Below, piece by piece: positions 28,518-38,230 of a stretch of DNA of 64,000 bases; within the stretch, counting starts at the first letter, position 1, and every line of letters starts with the position of its first letter. This stretch comes from Clostridium fermenticellae (GTDB taxonomy: Bacteria; Bacillota; Clostridia; Clostridiales; Clostridiaceae). Position numbers and translations under genes: made by a program. The stretch covers positions 516,183 to 580,182 of the forward strand of contig NZ_CP032416.1 of assembly GCF_003600355.1 (NCBI RefSeq), given 5' to 3'. The notes beneath the pieces are model-generated. The model was not told the origin of the DNA. It worked only from the letters and a program-made list of their open reading frames with translations, and ran no database searches.

Positions 28518-30242
28518 TTGAATTTGATTACTCTTACTATAAATAATAAACAAGTACAGGTTGAAGAAGGTTCTACTATTTTACAGGCGGCAAAACTTTT
28601 AGGTATAAAAATACCAACATTATGTTATTTAAAACTTCATGATGGATCAGAAAATAAACCTGGTTCGTGTAGAGTTTGTGTAGTTGAGATAGATGGGAGA
28701 AGGAATCTTGCGCCTGCATGTACAACCACTGTAACAGAAGGTATGGTAGTAAAAACTAATTCTATAAGAGCTATGAAAGCTCGTAGAAATGTAGTAGATC
28801 TTATTCTTTCAAATCATCCGCAAGATTGCCTGTTGTGTGAAAAAAATACTGATTGTGAACTTCAGGCACTGGCAGCTGATATGGGAATACGTAAAATTAA
28901 GTATAAAGGTGAGATGTCTACCCATTTAAAAGATACATCTAGTCATTCTATAGTCCGTGATTTGGATAAGTGTATATTATGCAGGAGATGTGAAACTGTA
29001 TGTAATGAAATTCAAACTGTTGGAGTATTGTCAGCAAAAAATAGAGGTTTTAATACTACTATAGCTCCTGCTTTTGGTGACAATATAGCAGATACAGATT
29101 GTACATTTTGTGGACAATGCGTTTCAGTATGTCCAACAGGTGCTTTATCAGAAGTTAATGATACAAATAAGGTGTGGAAAGCATTAAATGATGATGAGAA
29201 ATTTGTTATAGTTCAGACAGCACCAGCTGTAAGAGCATCACTTGGAGAGGAATTTGGGATAAATAGTGGAAAGGCCGTTACAGGTAAAATGGTAGCAGCA
29301 TTACGAAATCTTGGTTTTGATAGGGTTTTTGATACAGATTTTGCTGCCGATTTAACTATAATGGAAGAAGCAGCAGAGTTTATGGATAGAATTACGAATG
29401 GTGGCAAGTTACCAATGTTAACAAGCTGCTGTCCTGGATGGATAAATTTTGTTGAACATGAATTCAGTGATTTACTCGATTCACCATCAACTTGCAAGTC
29501 GCCACAGCAAATGTTTGGAGCCATAGCCAAAACTTACTTTGCAGAAAAAATGGATATGGATCCTAAAAATATTGTATTGATTTCGGTCATGCCTTGTATT
29601 GCAAAAAAATCTGAAGCTGCAAGACCTGAGATGAACAATGATGTAGATATTTCTATAACAACCAGAGAACTTGCAAAAATGATAAAAGAATCAGGAATAG
29701 ATTTTGGTGGACTCAAGGATGAAAATTTTGATAGTCCTCTTGGGGAATCTACTGGTGCTGGCGTTATATTTGGAGTAACAGGCGGTGTTATGGAGGCAGC
29801 TTTACGTACAGCCTATGAATGGATTACAGGAGAAAAATTAGAAAAATTGGATTTTGAAACTGTTCGAGGACTAAATGGAATAAAAGAAGCTGTGATAAAA
29901 ATTAAAGATATGGAAGTGAAAGCTGCAGTTGTAAGTGGACTTGGAAATGCACGTAAAATTCTTAATAAAATACGAGAAGGAAAGGCTGATTATCAGATAA
30001 TTGAAATAATGGCCTGCCCTGGAGGATGTATTGATGGTGGAGGGCAGCCATACATACATGGTAACTATGAAATCTTGAAATCAAGAATGAACATTTTATA
30101 TGAAGAAGATAGAAATAAGGTTTTAAGAAAATCTCATGAAAATCCTGAGATTATTAAGCTGTATGAAGAATTTTTAGGCAAACCAAGCAGTGAAAAGGCT
30201 CATAAATTACTTCATACTAAATATATGAAAAAAGATTACTAA
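28518..30242 (+). CDS. hydA: Catalytic subunit of [FeFe] hydrogenase
   Basis: A 574-residue group A [FeFe] hydrogenase. The N-terminal plant-type [2Fe-2S] domain has LCYLKLHDGSENKPGSCRVCVVEI. Next are the His/Cys cluster region HPQDCLLCEKNTDCELQ, then CILCRRCETVCNE and CTFCGQCVSVCPTG. The H-cluster motifs are TSCCPGW near 300, MPCIAKKSE near 353 and MACPGGCIDGGGQ near 497. TTG 28518 with AGAGGTGAAAG upstream gives the classic length; an ATG at 28458 would overlap hydB. It makes or consumes H2 in the cytosol with HydB and HydC. Whether the complex truly bifurcates is inferred from the NuoE/NuoF partners. Confidence 0.94.
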   Translation: MNLITLTINNKQVQVEEGSTILQAAKLLGIKIPTLCYLKLHDGSENKPGSCRVCVVEIDGRRNLAPACTTTVTEGMVVKTNSIRAMKARRNVVDLILSNHPQDCLLCEKNTDCELQALAADMGIRKIKYKGEMSTHLKDTSSHSIVRDLDKCILCRRCETVCNEIQTVGVLSAKNRGFNTTIAPAFGDNIADTDCTFCGQCVSVCPTGALSEVNDTNKVWKALNDDEKFVIVQTAPAVRASLGEEFGINSGKAVTGKMVAALRNLGFDRVFDTDFAADLTIMEEAAEFMDRITNGGKLPMLTSCCPGWINFVEHEFSDLLDSPSTCKSPQQMFGAIAKTYFAEKMDMDPKNIVLISVMPCIAKKSEAARPEMNNDVDISITTRELAKMIKESGIDFGGLKDENFDSPLGESTGAGVIFGVTGGVMEAALRTAYEWITGEKLEKLDFETVRGLNGIKEAVIKIKDMEVKAAVVSGLGNARKILNKIREGKADYQIIEIMACPGGCIDGGGQPYIHGNYEILKSRMNILYEEDRNKVLRKSHENPEIIKLYEEFLGKPSSEKAHKLLHTKYMKKDY

Positions 30243-30248
30243 AATAAG

Positions 30249-30310
30249 GTTTGCTGCATTAAGTAATTTAAGGTTAATATATATTTATTCTTAGTGCAGC
30301 AAACTTTTTT
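30249..30310. terminator. Bidirectional terminator after hydA
   Basis: A 15-bp stem GTTTGCTGCATTAAG / CTTAGTGCAGCAAAC (one G-T pair) with a 26-nt loop and TTTTTT. It lies between hydA and the convergent phosphatase gene. Confidence 0.8.
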
Positions 30311-30312
30311 GG

Positions 30313-31485
30313 TCATATGTGATTTATTGTGACTTCTTTTCCTAGTGCCTTCATATAATTGCTTAGTCTTTTTACCAGTTGCGATTTTGAATTTAAACCT
30401 GTAGGGAGGTTAAGGTTTCTGTGTGCTGGATTTTCAGCTTTCCCTACCCATAAATTTAAATGAGTACATTCTTCTAAAAGAATTTTAAGTAAAGCATCCG
30501 CCCCATTTTTATTATTAGAATAAATATAGTCCATTTTTTCATATGAGGTATCTAAATACTTTTTTAATGTTTCAACAACTGCTTTTAATGTTAAAACTCC
30601 TTCTGTTATTAGATCTATTCCATCCATTGTGGCTGTTGGAGGGAGATCAGTATCAAGAAAATCCAGATTGACCTTTAGATTTCTTTTAAGTTCTCTTTGG
30701 GCAATATTAGCAGCAGTTCCTCCGCATATAATTTTTTTACCCTTACTGCTCATAAATTTTTCTATAAAAATCCCATCATCTTTTTTATTTTCGGGTGGGC
30801 CTGTGAATATATTTACAACAGAAGGTTTTATAACTTTAATAGATGCAACAGTAGTATCATCACCGGGTTTATAAGAGTAGAGATTTAAACAGGCATTGAG
30901 CAAATCTTTATTCAAAGCTTGAACATTTAAAGTATTGCAGTTTTTTCGTGTTAAATAATTTTCAACATCTTCTCTTTGCCAGCCAAAATCAAGTACGTTA
31001 TCGAGCCCTGCATGTAGTACTCCATCACTTACAATAGTAAGTAAATCGTCTTCTTGCAAGAATAAAGTACTTTCTTTTATAAGTTTACCGTTAATGTTAA
31101 CCTCATTCATATTTATATTTATGCTTTTGCTATTTCTCATAGCGAAGATAGACGGATTATTATATTCAGCTATATATGTTTGACCATTATTATAAATTTT
31201 AATTATAGTAAAAGTAGAATATGGAATTTTTCTTGTAGCAGATACAGGAAGCATATTAGCGACAGCATCTACAGTTTCATACATATTAGCACCATTTTTT
31301 AGCATGTTAGATGCAATTCTAGAGGTCAAGCTAGCAATAGTATTGGCTTTTACTCCGCTTCCAAGGCCATCTGCCAAAATTATTATTGTACAGTCTTCGA
31401 GTTTTTCTATGTTGACTATATCTCCAGATAGTTCCTCACCATATTTTTTTAAGGTACCATAAGCTGCATCTATGAAGAAACTCAT
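30313..31485 (-). CDS. SpoIIE-type serine phosphatase with novel C-terminal domain
   Basis: A 390-residue protein. Residues about 1-225 form a PP2C/SpoIIE-like phosphatase core, with metal-site aspartates in ILADGLGSGVKANTIAS near 36-50 and TIVSDGVLHAG near 150 and a closing GDDTTVASI near 210. No membrane segment or PAS/GAF domain is present. Residues about 230-390 are an extra domain I do not recognise, with IICGGTAANIAQREL and a C-terminal helical region. Phosphatases of this type are found next to hydrogenase gene clusters in several clostridia. It is encoded with the small [2Fe-2S] protein and convergent to hydCBA, so a redox-signalling role is plausible but unproven. Confidence 0.8.
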   Translation of the reverse strand: MSFFIDAAYGTLKKYGEELSGDIVNIEKLEDCTIIILADGLGSGVKANTIASLTSRIASNMLKNGANMYETVDAVANMLPVSATRKIPYSTFTIIKIYNNGQTYIAEYNNPSIFAMRNSKSININMNEVNINGKLIKESTLFLQEDDLLTIVSDGVLHAGLDNVLDFGWQREDVENYLTRKNCNTLNVQALNKDLLNACLNLYSYKPGDDTTVASIKVIKPSVVNIFTGPPENKKDDGIFIEKFMSSKGKKIICGGTAANIAQRELKRNLKVNLDFLDTDLPPTATMDGIDLITEGVLTLKAVVETLKKYLDTSYEKMDYIYSNNKNGADALLKILLEECTHLNLWVGKAENPAHRNLNLPTGLNSKSQLVKRLSNYMKALGKEVTINHI

Positions 31486-31513
31486 TAACTATCACATCCC
31501 TCTTTTAGTTTAG

Positions 31514-31765
31514 TCAATGCATTTTAGAGATAATTTTATTTTTAAAAAATTGGTTTACATTTTTGTCCTTAATTGAATATATCTTTTCTTCTCCAATAAT
31601 TCTTACAGAAACTCCATCTGAACAATGTCTAAGACAAAAGGATCCTTTTAGCTCAATTGAATCTTCTAATTTATATTGTGAAATTAATTTTTGCAAGTGT
31701 TTTATGATGTTATTGGCTCCTTTTAAGTAACAGGCAGTCCCCATACAAACTTGTATAATTATCAC
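31514..31765 (-). CDS. Small thioredoxin-fold [2Fe-2S] protein
   Basis: An 83-residue NuoE-like [2Fe-2S] domain standing alone. Cysteines are CMGTAC near 7-12 and CLRHC near 44-48, the same arrangement as the cluster half of HydC. It starts with GTG, preceded by GGGAG at 7 bp. It lies 28 bp upstream of the SpoIIE-type phosphatase on the same strand, so they form a two-gene operon. It may pass the redox state to the phosphatase or act as an electron carrier; neither is shown by the sequence. Confidence 0.8.
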   Translation of the reverse strand: MIIIQVCMGTACYLKGANNIIKHLQKLISQYKLEDSIELKGSFCLRHCSDGVSVRIIGEEKIYSIKDKNVNQFFKNKIISKMH

Positions 31766-31913
31766 AATATCAACTCCCTAAAGACTTATAGTAAATATCA
31801 TAAAATATTGTATAAAATATATAATTGTTAAATAATAGACATACTATAATATAATCTTACATCACAAAGTGAAAAAATACTATGATAATTTATATTTGAT
31901 GAAGTATATTTGT

Positions 31914-32462
31914 TAAAAAATTAGTTTAAATGAGATTAACAATGTTATTGTTAAAACAGAGATTGCCAAAGGTAAATCAGTTGTACCTATACTTCAAAAT
32001 ATTTGCCGATGGTCAAGGACTTATAAAAAAATTGATGTATTGGTGAAGAATTCAAATGCTGCATTTTCACATGTTATTTCCGCTTATTATGCAGGAATAG
32101 GTACTATTGGAGATAGTCATAACCTGATTACAAAAGAATTTGGACCGGGAGTCCGCATTGTATCTGTTTTGACAGATGCACCGATTGAACCTGATCCAAA
32201 GCTTGAAAAAAATTTGTGTATTCATTGTAAGAAATGCTTGAGGTCTTGTCCAAGCCAATACTTCAAGGAAGTAAAGGGAAGCATTTATGATATGGATAAA
32301 GTTAAATGTACAGAATATCATGTAAAATTAAAAAATGAGCATCACTGGCCATGTGGTATTTGTGCTAATATATGCCCAATTGGAGATGATTTAAAAATAT
32401 ATCGTAAGGTAAAGGACGTAACCTTGAAAGGTATTAAACATTGTCAAGCTTTTGGTTCCTGA
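31914..32462 (+). pseudogene. 5'-truncated double-cluster [4Fe-4S] protein
   Basis: The frame is open from 31914 and carries recognisable protein sequence (GKSVVPILQNICRWSRTYKK) before any start codon, then SAYYAGIGTIGDSHNLIT. The double ferredoxin region follows: CIHCKKCLRSCP, then C-EYH and PCGICANICPIGDD. The C-terminal part resembles epoxyqueuosine reductase-like 4Fe-4S proteins. No ATG/GTG with a ribosome site starts it and the N-terminal catalytic part is missing, so it is probably a remnant. A start at TTG 32040 would give 140 residues. The 31766-31913 gap is a promoter-like AT-rich region. Confidence 0.6.
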
Positions 32463-32554
32463 AATTATTAACAAATCATATGTTTAATAAGTAATATAAA
32501 TATATGGTATATATTTATATACTTTATGCAAAACAAATGAGGAGGATTATAATT

Positions 32555-33298
32555 ATGTTTTTATGGATACGGCAGTTGCAAAAACAGGTAAATAAATTTG
32601 GAAGTATAAATGCTTTAATAGATATATTGAAAAGACTTTCTATAAGCGATGTTTGTATAAAATATCATGAAGGATCAAAATTTGCAGATGAAGGCATAAA
32701 TTTTAAGGAAGCTTATATGAGTTATGCAAATGATTTTAAAAATGCTGACTTTAGAGTAGGAACATGGGGATATAATTATTTTAATAATGTCGCAGATGAA
32801 ATAAATTGCATAAAATCAGCTATAGATAATTCTGATTATTATATATATAATCCAGAGGTGGATGTGGCAAATGAGAATTCTGCTGCAGAGATGGTATGTA
32901 GTTCTATAAGGAATAGATATCCTGATACGATTATAGGATATTCAACATTCCCGATAATAAGTTATCATGAGAATATACCTTATTTAGTATTTAATAAATA
33001 TTGTGATTTTGCTTCACCAAAGTGCTATTGGGGAGAGATGAAATGGAATGTTGATGTATGTATTGATAGAACCTTTAAGGAATATAGAAAATATAATTTA
33101 GATAAACCTATTTATCCAAGTATTCAGATTTATAATGTAGTTTATAATGACCTTGCAAGATATATTGGATATAAGTTTAGTTATACGGGACTGTGGAATT
33201 TGGATGACTGGAGTTCAACGTTTGTTGATTTTCTATCAAATAAATGCTCAGAAATAAACGGGCAGGAAAATGCATTTAATTATTATGAAGAGTACTAG
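32555..33298 (+). CDS. Hypothetical protein, TIM-barrel glycosidase-like
   Basis: A 247-residue protein with no signal peptide. Alternating strands and helices look like a TIM barrel: SDVCIKYHEGSKF, FRVGTWGYNYF, YYIYNPEVDVAN, DTIIGYSTFPI, YCDFASPKCYWGEM, PIYPSIQIYN and YTGLWNLDDWS. The acidic residues after the strands (NPEVD, WNLDDW) resemble those of glycoside-hydrolase-like barrels that act on cell wall or surface polymers. I cannot assign a family. The ATG at 32555 is chosen for AGGAGG 8 bp upstream. It is followed by a terminator and is likely monocistronic. Confidence 0.6.
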   Translation: MFLWIRQLQKQVNKFGSINALIDILKRLSISDVCIKYHEGSKFADEGINFKEAYMSYANDFKNADFRVGTWGYNYFNNVADEINCIKSAIDNSDYYIYNPEVDVANENSAAEMVCSSIRNRYPDTIIGYSTFPIISYHENIPYLVFNKYCDFASPKCYWGEMKWNVDVCIDRTFKEYRKYNLDKPIYPSIQIYNVVYNDLARYIGYKFSYTGLWNLDDWSSTFVDFLSNKCSEINGQENAFNYYEEY

Positions 33299-33321
33299 AT
33301 GTAGTTATGAAAGAAAAATTT

Positions 33322-33356
33322 AAACCCAAAGGACATGTAGTCCTATGGGTTTTTAA
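33322..33356 (+). terminator. Terminator
   Basis: Stem AAACCCA(A)AGGAC / GTCCT(A)TGGGTTT with loop ATGTA, followed by TTTT. Confidence 0.8.
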
Positions 33357-33390
33357 ATAAAAAAATGCACATAAAATTCCCATAAATTTC

Positions 33391-33420
33391 TTGTTTTTTA
33401 AAACCTTGATAGTATATACT
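33391..33420 (+). promoter_or_regulatory. Probable pgi promoter
   Basis: TTGTTT, an 18-bp spacer and TATACT at 33415-33420. A 14-bp perfect palindrome ATAGTATATACTAT overlaps the -10 box and could be an operator, or chance in AT-rich DNA. Confidence 0.45.
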
Positions 33421-33460
33421 ATGTATTGTACGTGCTTATATTATTTTGGAGGTGAAGGGT

Positions 33461-34813
33461 ATGTCTGATAAACAATTGAATTTGGATTTAGAAGGCTGTA
33501 AAGATTTTTTGGGGGGACATGAAATAGATTTAATGCAGTCTTTTGTAAATGAGGCTCATTATATGCTTCATAAAAAAACAGGCATTGGGAATGAATTTAC
33601 AGGATGGATTGATCTTCCGAAAAATTATGATAGGGTAGAATTTGATAGAATAAAGAGGTCTGCTAAAAAAATTAGAGATAATTCAGATGTATTTATAGTT
33701 ATAGGAATAGGTGGTTCATATCTTGGAGCGAGAGCTGCTATAGATATGCTTTCACATACATTTTATAATGACTTACCAAAAGAAAAGAGGAATGGTCCTA
33801 AAATATATTTCTTAGGAAATAGTTTAAGTTCAACATATATAGCAGATCTTCTCGAAGTAATTGAAGATAAAGATATTTCTGTAAATGTAATATCAAAATC
33901 AGGTACAACAACAGAACCAGCAATAGCTTTCAGAATTTTAAGGGAATTACTTGAAAAAAAATATGGTAAAGCTGAAGCAAGAAATAGAATATTTGCTACG
34001 ACAGATAAAAAAAATGGAGCACTTAAGTCTCTTGCTGATACGGAAGGATATCGAACTTTTATAATTCCAGATGATATTGGTGGAAGATTTTCAGTACTTA
34101 CAGCGGTTGGAATTTTACCTATAGCAGTAGCTGGAATAGATATAGATAATTTAATGAAAGGTGCAGAGGATGCATCAGTTATTTACAGCACATCGAAATT
34201 GAGTGAAAATGATGCTTATAAATATGCGGTAGTAAGAAATGTTTTATATAGAAAAGGAAAAACTACGGAGATACTTGCAAATTTTGAACCGTGTCTTCAT
34301 TATTTTGGAGAATGGTGGAAGCAATTGTATGGAGAAAGTGAAGGTAAAGATCATAAAGGCCTATTTCCGGCATCAGTAAATTTTTCAACAGATCTTCATT
34401 CAATAGGGCAATTTATACAAGATGGAAGTAGAAATTTGATTGAAACATTTTTAAATGTAGAAAAGCCAAAAAAAGATTTTGAAATAAGGCCGGATAAAGA
34501 AAATTTAGATAAACTAAATTTTATTCAAGGAAAGACAATAGGATTTGTAAATCAACAGGCTTTTAGAGCTACAGTTTTAGCCCATATTAGTGGATATGTC
34601 CCATGTATGGTTCTAAACATTCCAGAAATAAGTCCATATTATTTGGGACATATGATTTACTTCTTTGAAAAAGCTTGTGGTATAAGCGGATATTTATTAG
34701 GAGTTAATCCGTTTAATCAACCCGGAGTTGAAGAATATAAGAAGAATATGTTTGCATTTCTTGAAAAACCGGGATATGAAGAATTGACAGCTAAAATTAA
34801 AGAAAGAATGTAA
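33461..34813 (+). CDS. pgi: Glucose-6-phosphate isomerase
   Basis: A 450-residue bacterial-type phosphoglucose isomerase interconverting glucose 6-phosphate and fructose 6-phosphate. Motifs are [16 protein letters not shown] near 80, [17 protein letters not shown] near 145, a [11 protein letters not shown] segment near 207, and the C-terminal active-site lysine region [15 protein letters not shown] near 415. GGAGGTG and ATG 33461 fit better than the overlapping TTG at 33446. The next gene begins 11 bp downstream. Confidence 0.95.
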   Translation: MSDKQLNLDLEGCKDFLGGHEIDLMQSFVNEAHYMLHKKTGIGNEFTGWIDLPKNYDRVEFDRIKRSAKKIRDNSDVFIVIGIGGSYLGARAAIDMLSHTFYNDLPKEKRNGPKIYFLGNSLSSTYIADLLEVIEDKDISVNVISKSGTTTEPAIAFRILRELLEKKYGKAEARNRIFATTDKKNGALKSLADTEGYRTFIIPDDIGGRFSVLTAVGILPIAVAGIDIDNLMKGAEDASVIYSTSKLSENDAYKYAVVRNVLYRKGKTTEILANFEPCLHYFGEWWKQLYGESEGKDHKGLFPASVNFSTDLHSIGQFIQDGSRNLIETFLNVEKPKKDFEIRPDKENLDKLNFIQGKTIGFVNQQAFRATVLAHISGYVPCMVLNIPEISPYYLGHMIYFFEKACGISGYLLGVNPFNQPGVEEYKKNMFAFLEKPGYEELTAKIKERM

Positions 34814-34824
34814 AGGAATAAATT

Positions 34825-35268
34825 ATGAGAATTTTAGTAGATGCAGATGCATGCCCAGGAAAGAAATTAATAGAAAAAGCAGCAAGGGAAAATGATATTG
34901 AACTTATTTTTTATTGTGATATAAGCCATATTATAGAAAGTAGTTATGCTAGTGTAAATTATGTGGATCAGTGTTTTCAAAGTGTAGATATTGTTTTGAC
35001 AAATAAGTGTAAAAAAAATGATTTAATAGTGACCCAGGATTATGGTGTGGCAGCCATGGTTCTAGGGAAGGGTGCATATGCAATAAATCCAAGAGGATAT
35101 ATATATGATGATCAGAATATAGATAGACTTCTATTTGAAAGGCATATATCAGCTAAAATAAGGCGGAGTGGTGGTAAGACTAAAACAATTAGAAAGAGAG
35201 CGGTAGATGATGATAATAGACTTTATAATAATATATTAAAATTAATTTATAAAATAAAATGTCAATAA
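34825..35268 (+). CDS. YaiI/YqxD family protein (DUF188)
   Basis: A 147-residue protein with the family start MRILVDADACPGKKLIEKAA, then DIVLTNKCKKNDLIVTQDYGVAAMVLGKGA and the C-terminal RRSGGKTKTIRKRAVDDD. The fold is PIN-like with conserved aspartates (DADACP, TQDYG), so nuclease activity has been suggested for the family, but function is unknown. It follows pgi by 11 bp and is probably cotranscribed. Confidence 0.85.
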   Translation: MRILVDADACPGKKLIEKAARENDIELIFYCDISHIIESSYASVNYVDQCFQSVDIVLTNKCKKNDLIVTQDYGVAAMVLGKGAYAINPRGYIYDDQNIDRLLFERHISAKIRRSGGKTKTIRKRAVDDDNRLYNNILKLIYKIKCQ

Positions 35269-35337
35269 CCCCTATTACAGAATATGTAAATATAGTATAA
35301 TATATGGTGAAGATACTGTTTCAGGGGATGAAAGCAT

Positions 35338-37341
35338 ATGAATGAATTATTAATAGGATATAATTTGAAAAGCCCACAGGATAAAGACACTAAAATAAAT
35401 ATAAATGTTATGAATTCTAAAAAAGAGGACTTACTCTTTAAATACATGATTGGATGTAATGGAAAGTGGAATACATTAAAGGATTTTAGTGGAAACAACA
35501 ATGTTGAATGGATACCTAAACAAGATGGCAGGTATATAGTTATGGTACAAGCCCGTAAAAAGGATAGCCCAAAAAGTTTTGATTATGTATCTAGAGATAA
35601 CTATGTGATAGGAGATATCGAAGAAAAGTTAATAAGTGATATTTCAATTAATACTAAGAATTTGTGTATAGGTGAGAAGTTGAATTTAACTGTGAACGTG
35701 AATAAGGTACCTCTTATGTTTAGATATTGGATTAAGATAAACAATGGTTGGGAAGTAGTAAAAGATTATTCAGCAGATAATACACTAACATGGGTTGCAA
35801 AATCAGATGGTAAGTTTGAAATACTTGTTGAATGTAAAAATGTTGATTCTGAAAATAATTTTGATGATTTTGAAACTATTGAATTTGAAGTTGAACCTCT
35901 TAAAGAAATTCAAATAGAAGACTTTAAGTGTCTGGCAGGTAATCTTATAAAAGGAGAGGAGTTTGTATTTCAAGTTACAACAGTACATGAAGAGGGAAGG
36001 GATATACTATACAAATTTGTTAAAATATATGAAAATGGCAAATTTGAATGTATTCAAAATTATTCTACCAGAAGCATAGTAAATTATGTGGAAAATGAAA
36101 GTGGAAATTACAAGCTTTTATGTTTTGTTAAGGACATGTACTCTATAAGTGACTTTGATGATAGGGCCATAATTAATTTTGATGTAAAGGACTATAAAGA
36201 TATAGTCATTAAGGATTTTACTTCTGATTTAAATTCACCACAGCTTTGTGAAACAGATGTGGTATTTAAGGCAGATGTAGAAGGAGGAAAGGAATTATTA
36301 TACAGATATATAGTAAAAGGAGCTTATGCTGAGGATTCTGGTTATATAAGAAGCAGTTCTTATATATGGACAAGCAGGATTCCTGGAAAGTACAGCATAT
36401 CATTATGGGTAAAAGACAGGGCTTTTAGTGGAAACTATGAGGCATGTAAAAATCTTGAATTTATTATAGATGAAAAAAGCAGCGAACCTGTTAAAATTGA
36501 TAAAGTATTTATTGATAAAAAGGATAAAGTACTTATAAATGAGGAGATAAATGTCATAGTGAAGGCTTCAGGTGGTACTGATTTAAGATATTCATTTATA
36601 TTAAGTAAAGATAGTATTGAGGTTAAAAAGATTGACTATGATGTTTCAAACTATGCTAAATTTTTGCCAGACTCATGTGGAGTTTATAAACTTGAAATAA
36701 GGGTTAAAGATAAATATTCGGAGAGGGAATTTGATTCGCATAAATTATTCAATATAGATGTCTTAAGGTTCATACCAGCTAATATTAATTATATACTAAT
36801 TCCTACGAAAGACTATTTTGTAGTGGGTGATACTGTTTCATTAGAAATTGTATCTCAAAATTCAAGTGATACTTTGATAAAATATATACTTAAGATAAAT
36901 AATCATAAAGTTGAAGAAACCAATTATGTAGGACAAAAGAGATATATATTTGTACCAAAGTACAGCGGAAAATATACTGTTGAGATACTGGCTAAAAATA
37001 AAAAGAGTGACAAGTTTTTTGATTGTAAAAGGGGAGTTAGTATAGATATCCATGAATGTATTCAACTATCAAATACGAAGATAAGTTGTAACAAATTGGA
37101 GTTTAAATGTAACAATTCAATAACATTTACGGTTTCGAGTGAACATGGAAAGGATGTTTTATATGAGTTTTTTATAAAGGAAAATGATGATTGGAATATA
37201 GTTCAAGATTATAGCAAAAAGAATTATTATACATTTATACCTTTTGCAAAAGGTGAATATAAAATACTTGCTCTTGCAAAGAGTCAGTACTATAAGGGTT
37301 CATATGAAGATTATGATGTTTTAAAGTTTAATGTTTTATAA
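35338..37341 (+). CDS. Seven-repeat triple-tyrosine (Y_Y_Y) protein
   Basis: A 667-residue protein made almost entirely of seven beta-sandwich-like repeats of about 90-95 residues. Each has a ...Y/F-I-K...W...V-x-D-Y-S core and ends in G-x-Y-x-I-x-V-x-A-K. Examples are YWIKINNGWEVVKDYSADN, SGKYTVEILAKNKKSDKFFD and FFIKENDDWNIVQDYSKKN. The pattern is that of the triple-tyrosine motif domain of sensor ectodomains. There is no signal peptide, membrane helix or enzyme domain, so it is probably a binding or scaffold protein. It lies upstream of a lytic transglycosylase gene, a pairing I recall from other clostridia, and could target peptidoglycan; that is inference. Confidence 0.75.
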   Translation: MNELLIGYNLKSPQDKDTKININVMNSKKEDLLFKYMIGCNGKWNTLKDFSGNNNVEWIPKQDGRYIVMVQARKKDSPKSFDYVSRDNYVIGDIEEKLISDISINTKNLCIGEKLNLTVNVNKVPLMFRYWIKINNGWEVVKDYSADNTLTWVAKSDGKFEILVECKNVDSENNFDDFETIEFEVEPLKEIQIEDFKCLAGNLIKGEEFVFQVTTVHEEGRDILYKFVKIYENGKFECIQNYSTRSIVNYVENESGNYKLLCFVKDMYSISDFDDRAIINFDVKDYKDIVIKDFTSDLNSPQLCETDVVFKADVEGGKELLYRYIVKGAYAEDSGYIRSSSYIWTSRIPGKYSISLWVKDRAFSGNYEACKNLEFIIDEKSSEPVKIDKVFIDKKDKVLINEEINVIVKASGGTDLRYSFILSKDSIEVKKIDYDVSNYAKFLPDSCGVYKLEIRVKDKYSEREFDSHKLFNIDVLRFIPANINYILIPTKDYFVVGDTVSLEIVSQNSSDTLIKYILKINNHKVEETNYVGQKRYIFVPKYSGKYTVEILAKNKKSDKFFDCKRGVSIDIHECIQLSNTKISCNKLEFKCNNSITFTVSSEHGKDVLYEFFIKENDDWNIVQDYSKKNYYTFIPFAKGEYKILALAKSQYYKGSYEDYDVLKFNVL

Positions 37342-37361
37342 ATCTGTGGAGTTTTTAGATT

Positions 37362-37404
37362 AAAATAACTTTAAAATTATAAACCCTATATATAAAGTTA
37401 TTTT
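37362..37404. terminator. Hairpin between repeat protein and transglycosylase genes
   Basis: A 12-bp perfect stem AAAATAACTTTA / TAAAGTTATTTT with a 19-nt loop. It may terminate or attenuate transcription; a following T run is short. Confidence 0.4.
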
Positions 37405-37450
37405 AGATTAAGACGATAAAACTATTAAAAATTATAAAGTTGGTGAGAAA

Positions 37451-38122
37451 ATGCAGGTAAATGATAGTGATGACCAAGCTAAGAAAATACTAGAATTGCA
37501 ACTTATGACTCAAATGTTTAAGGAAGTTGCTTCAAGTTCAGGGGCATCAGATTATTTTGATATTATGATGGAAGGTTTAATGAATTCTGTAACGGATAGT
37601 AGTGGCAATATAGATTTAAGTAAACTTGGACTTGAGGATGAGGATTTGAGCAAATTGGGTTATGGTGCTGGTCAGAGGTTTAATTCTATATATAATGATG
37701 TGAGTAGTGATGTGAACAGCGGAAATTCAAGTATAGATGCAGCTGTAGAGAAGGCAGCAAAAAAGTATGGTGTTGATGCATCACTTATAATGGCAGTTAT
37801 AAAGCAGGAGTCTGATTTTAATCCGAATTCTACTTCTGGTGCAGGCGCTGAAGGGCTTATGCAGTTAATGCCAGGTACTGCAGCAGAACTTGGAGTATCC
37901 AATCCATACAATGTTGATCAAAATGTAGATGGTGGAACTAAATATTTAAAGTCTCTATTAAATATGTATGGAAATAATAAAGAATTAGCTCTGGCAGCTT
38001 ATAATGCCGGACCTGGAACTTTGAAAAATAGAGGTGTGACAGATGACTCCGGCATATCGAAATTGCCATATGAAACAAGAGATTATGTCACAAAAGTAAT
38101 GAAATATTATTCTGATAAATAA
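37451..38122 (+). CDS. Lytic transglycosylase (SLT domain)
   Basis: A 223-residue protein. The C-terminal 115 residues are an SLT/LysM-less lysozyme-fold domain: [22 protein letters not shown] with the catalytic glutamate near 118, then [18 protein letters not shown], and [15 protein letters not shown]. It cleaves the MurNAc-GlcNAc bond of peptidoglycan. The N-terminal 90 residues are acidic and helical, with no signal peptide or membrane anchor, so how it reaches the wall is unclear. GGTGAGAA precedes the start. It follows the triple-tyrosine protein gene. Confidence 0.85.
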   Translation: MQVNDSDDQAKKILELQLMTQMFKEVASSSGASDYFDIMMEGLMNSVTDSSGNIDLSKLGLEDEDLSKLGYGAGQRFNSIYNDVSSDVNSGNSSIDAAVEKAAKKYGVDASLIMAVIKQESDFNPNSTSGAGAEGLMQLMPGTAAELGVSNPYNVDQNVDGGTKYLKSLLNMYGNNKELALAAYNAGPGTLKNRGVTDDSGISKLPYETRDYVTKVMKYYSDK

Positions 38123-38156
38123 AAATGGTCTTCATAGGCTGTTTTTATTTTTTTAT
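38122..38156 (+). terminator. Probable terminator
   Basis: Stem AAAATGGTC / GGCTGTTTT with several G-T pairs and a 6-nt loop, followed by a T-rich run. Confidence 0.55.
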
Positions 38157-38230
38157 TATTAGAGGTTATAATAGAATTTAAGGTAGTTTTCTATTAAATG
38201 TTGTGACTACATTATATAAGGAGGATTTTA

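Noticed and set aside
33407-33423. Operator palindrome ATAGTATATACTAT at pgi
   Set aside because: It overlaps a -10 box in AT-rich DNA, where such palindromes are expected by chance; no repressor can be named.
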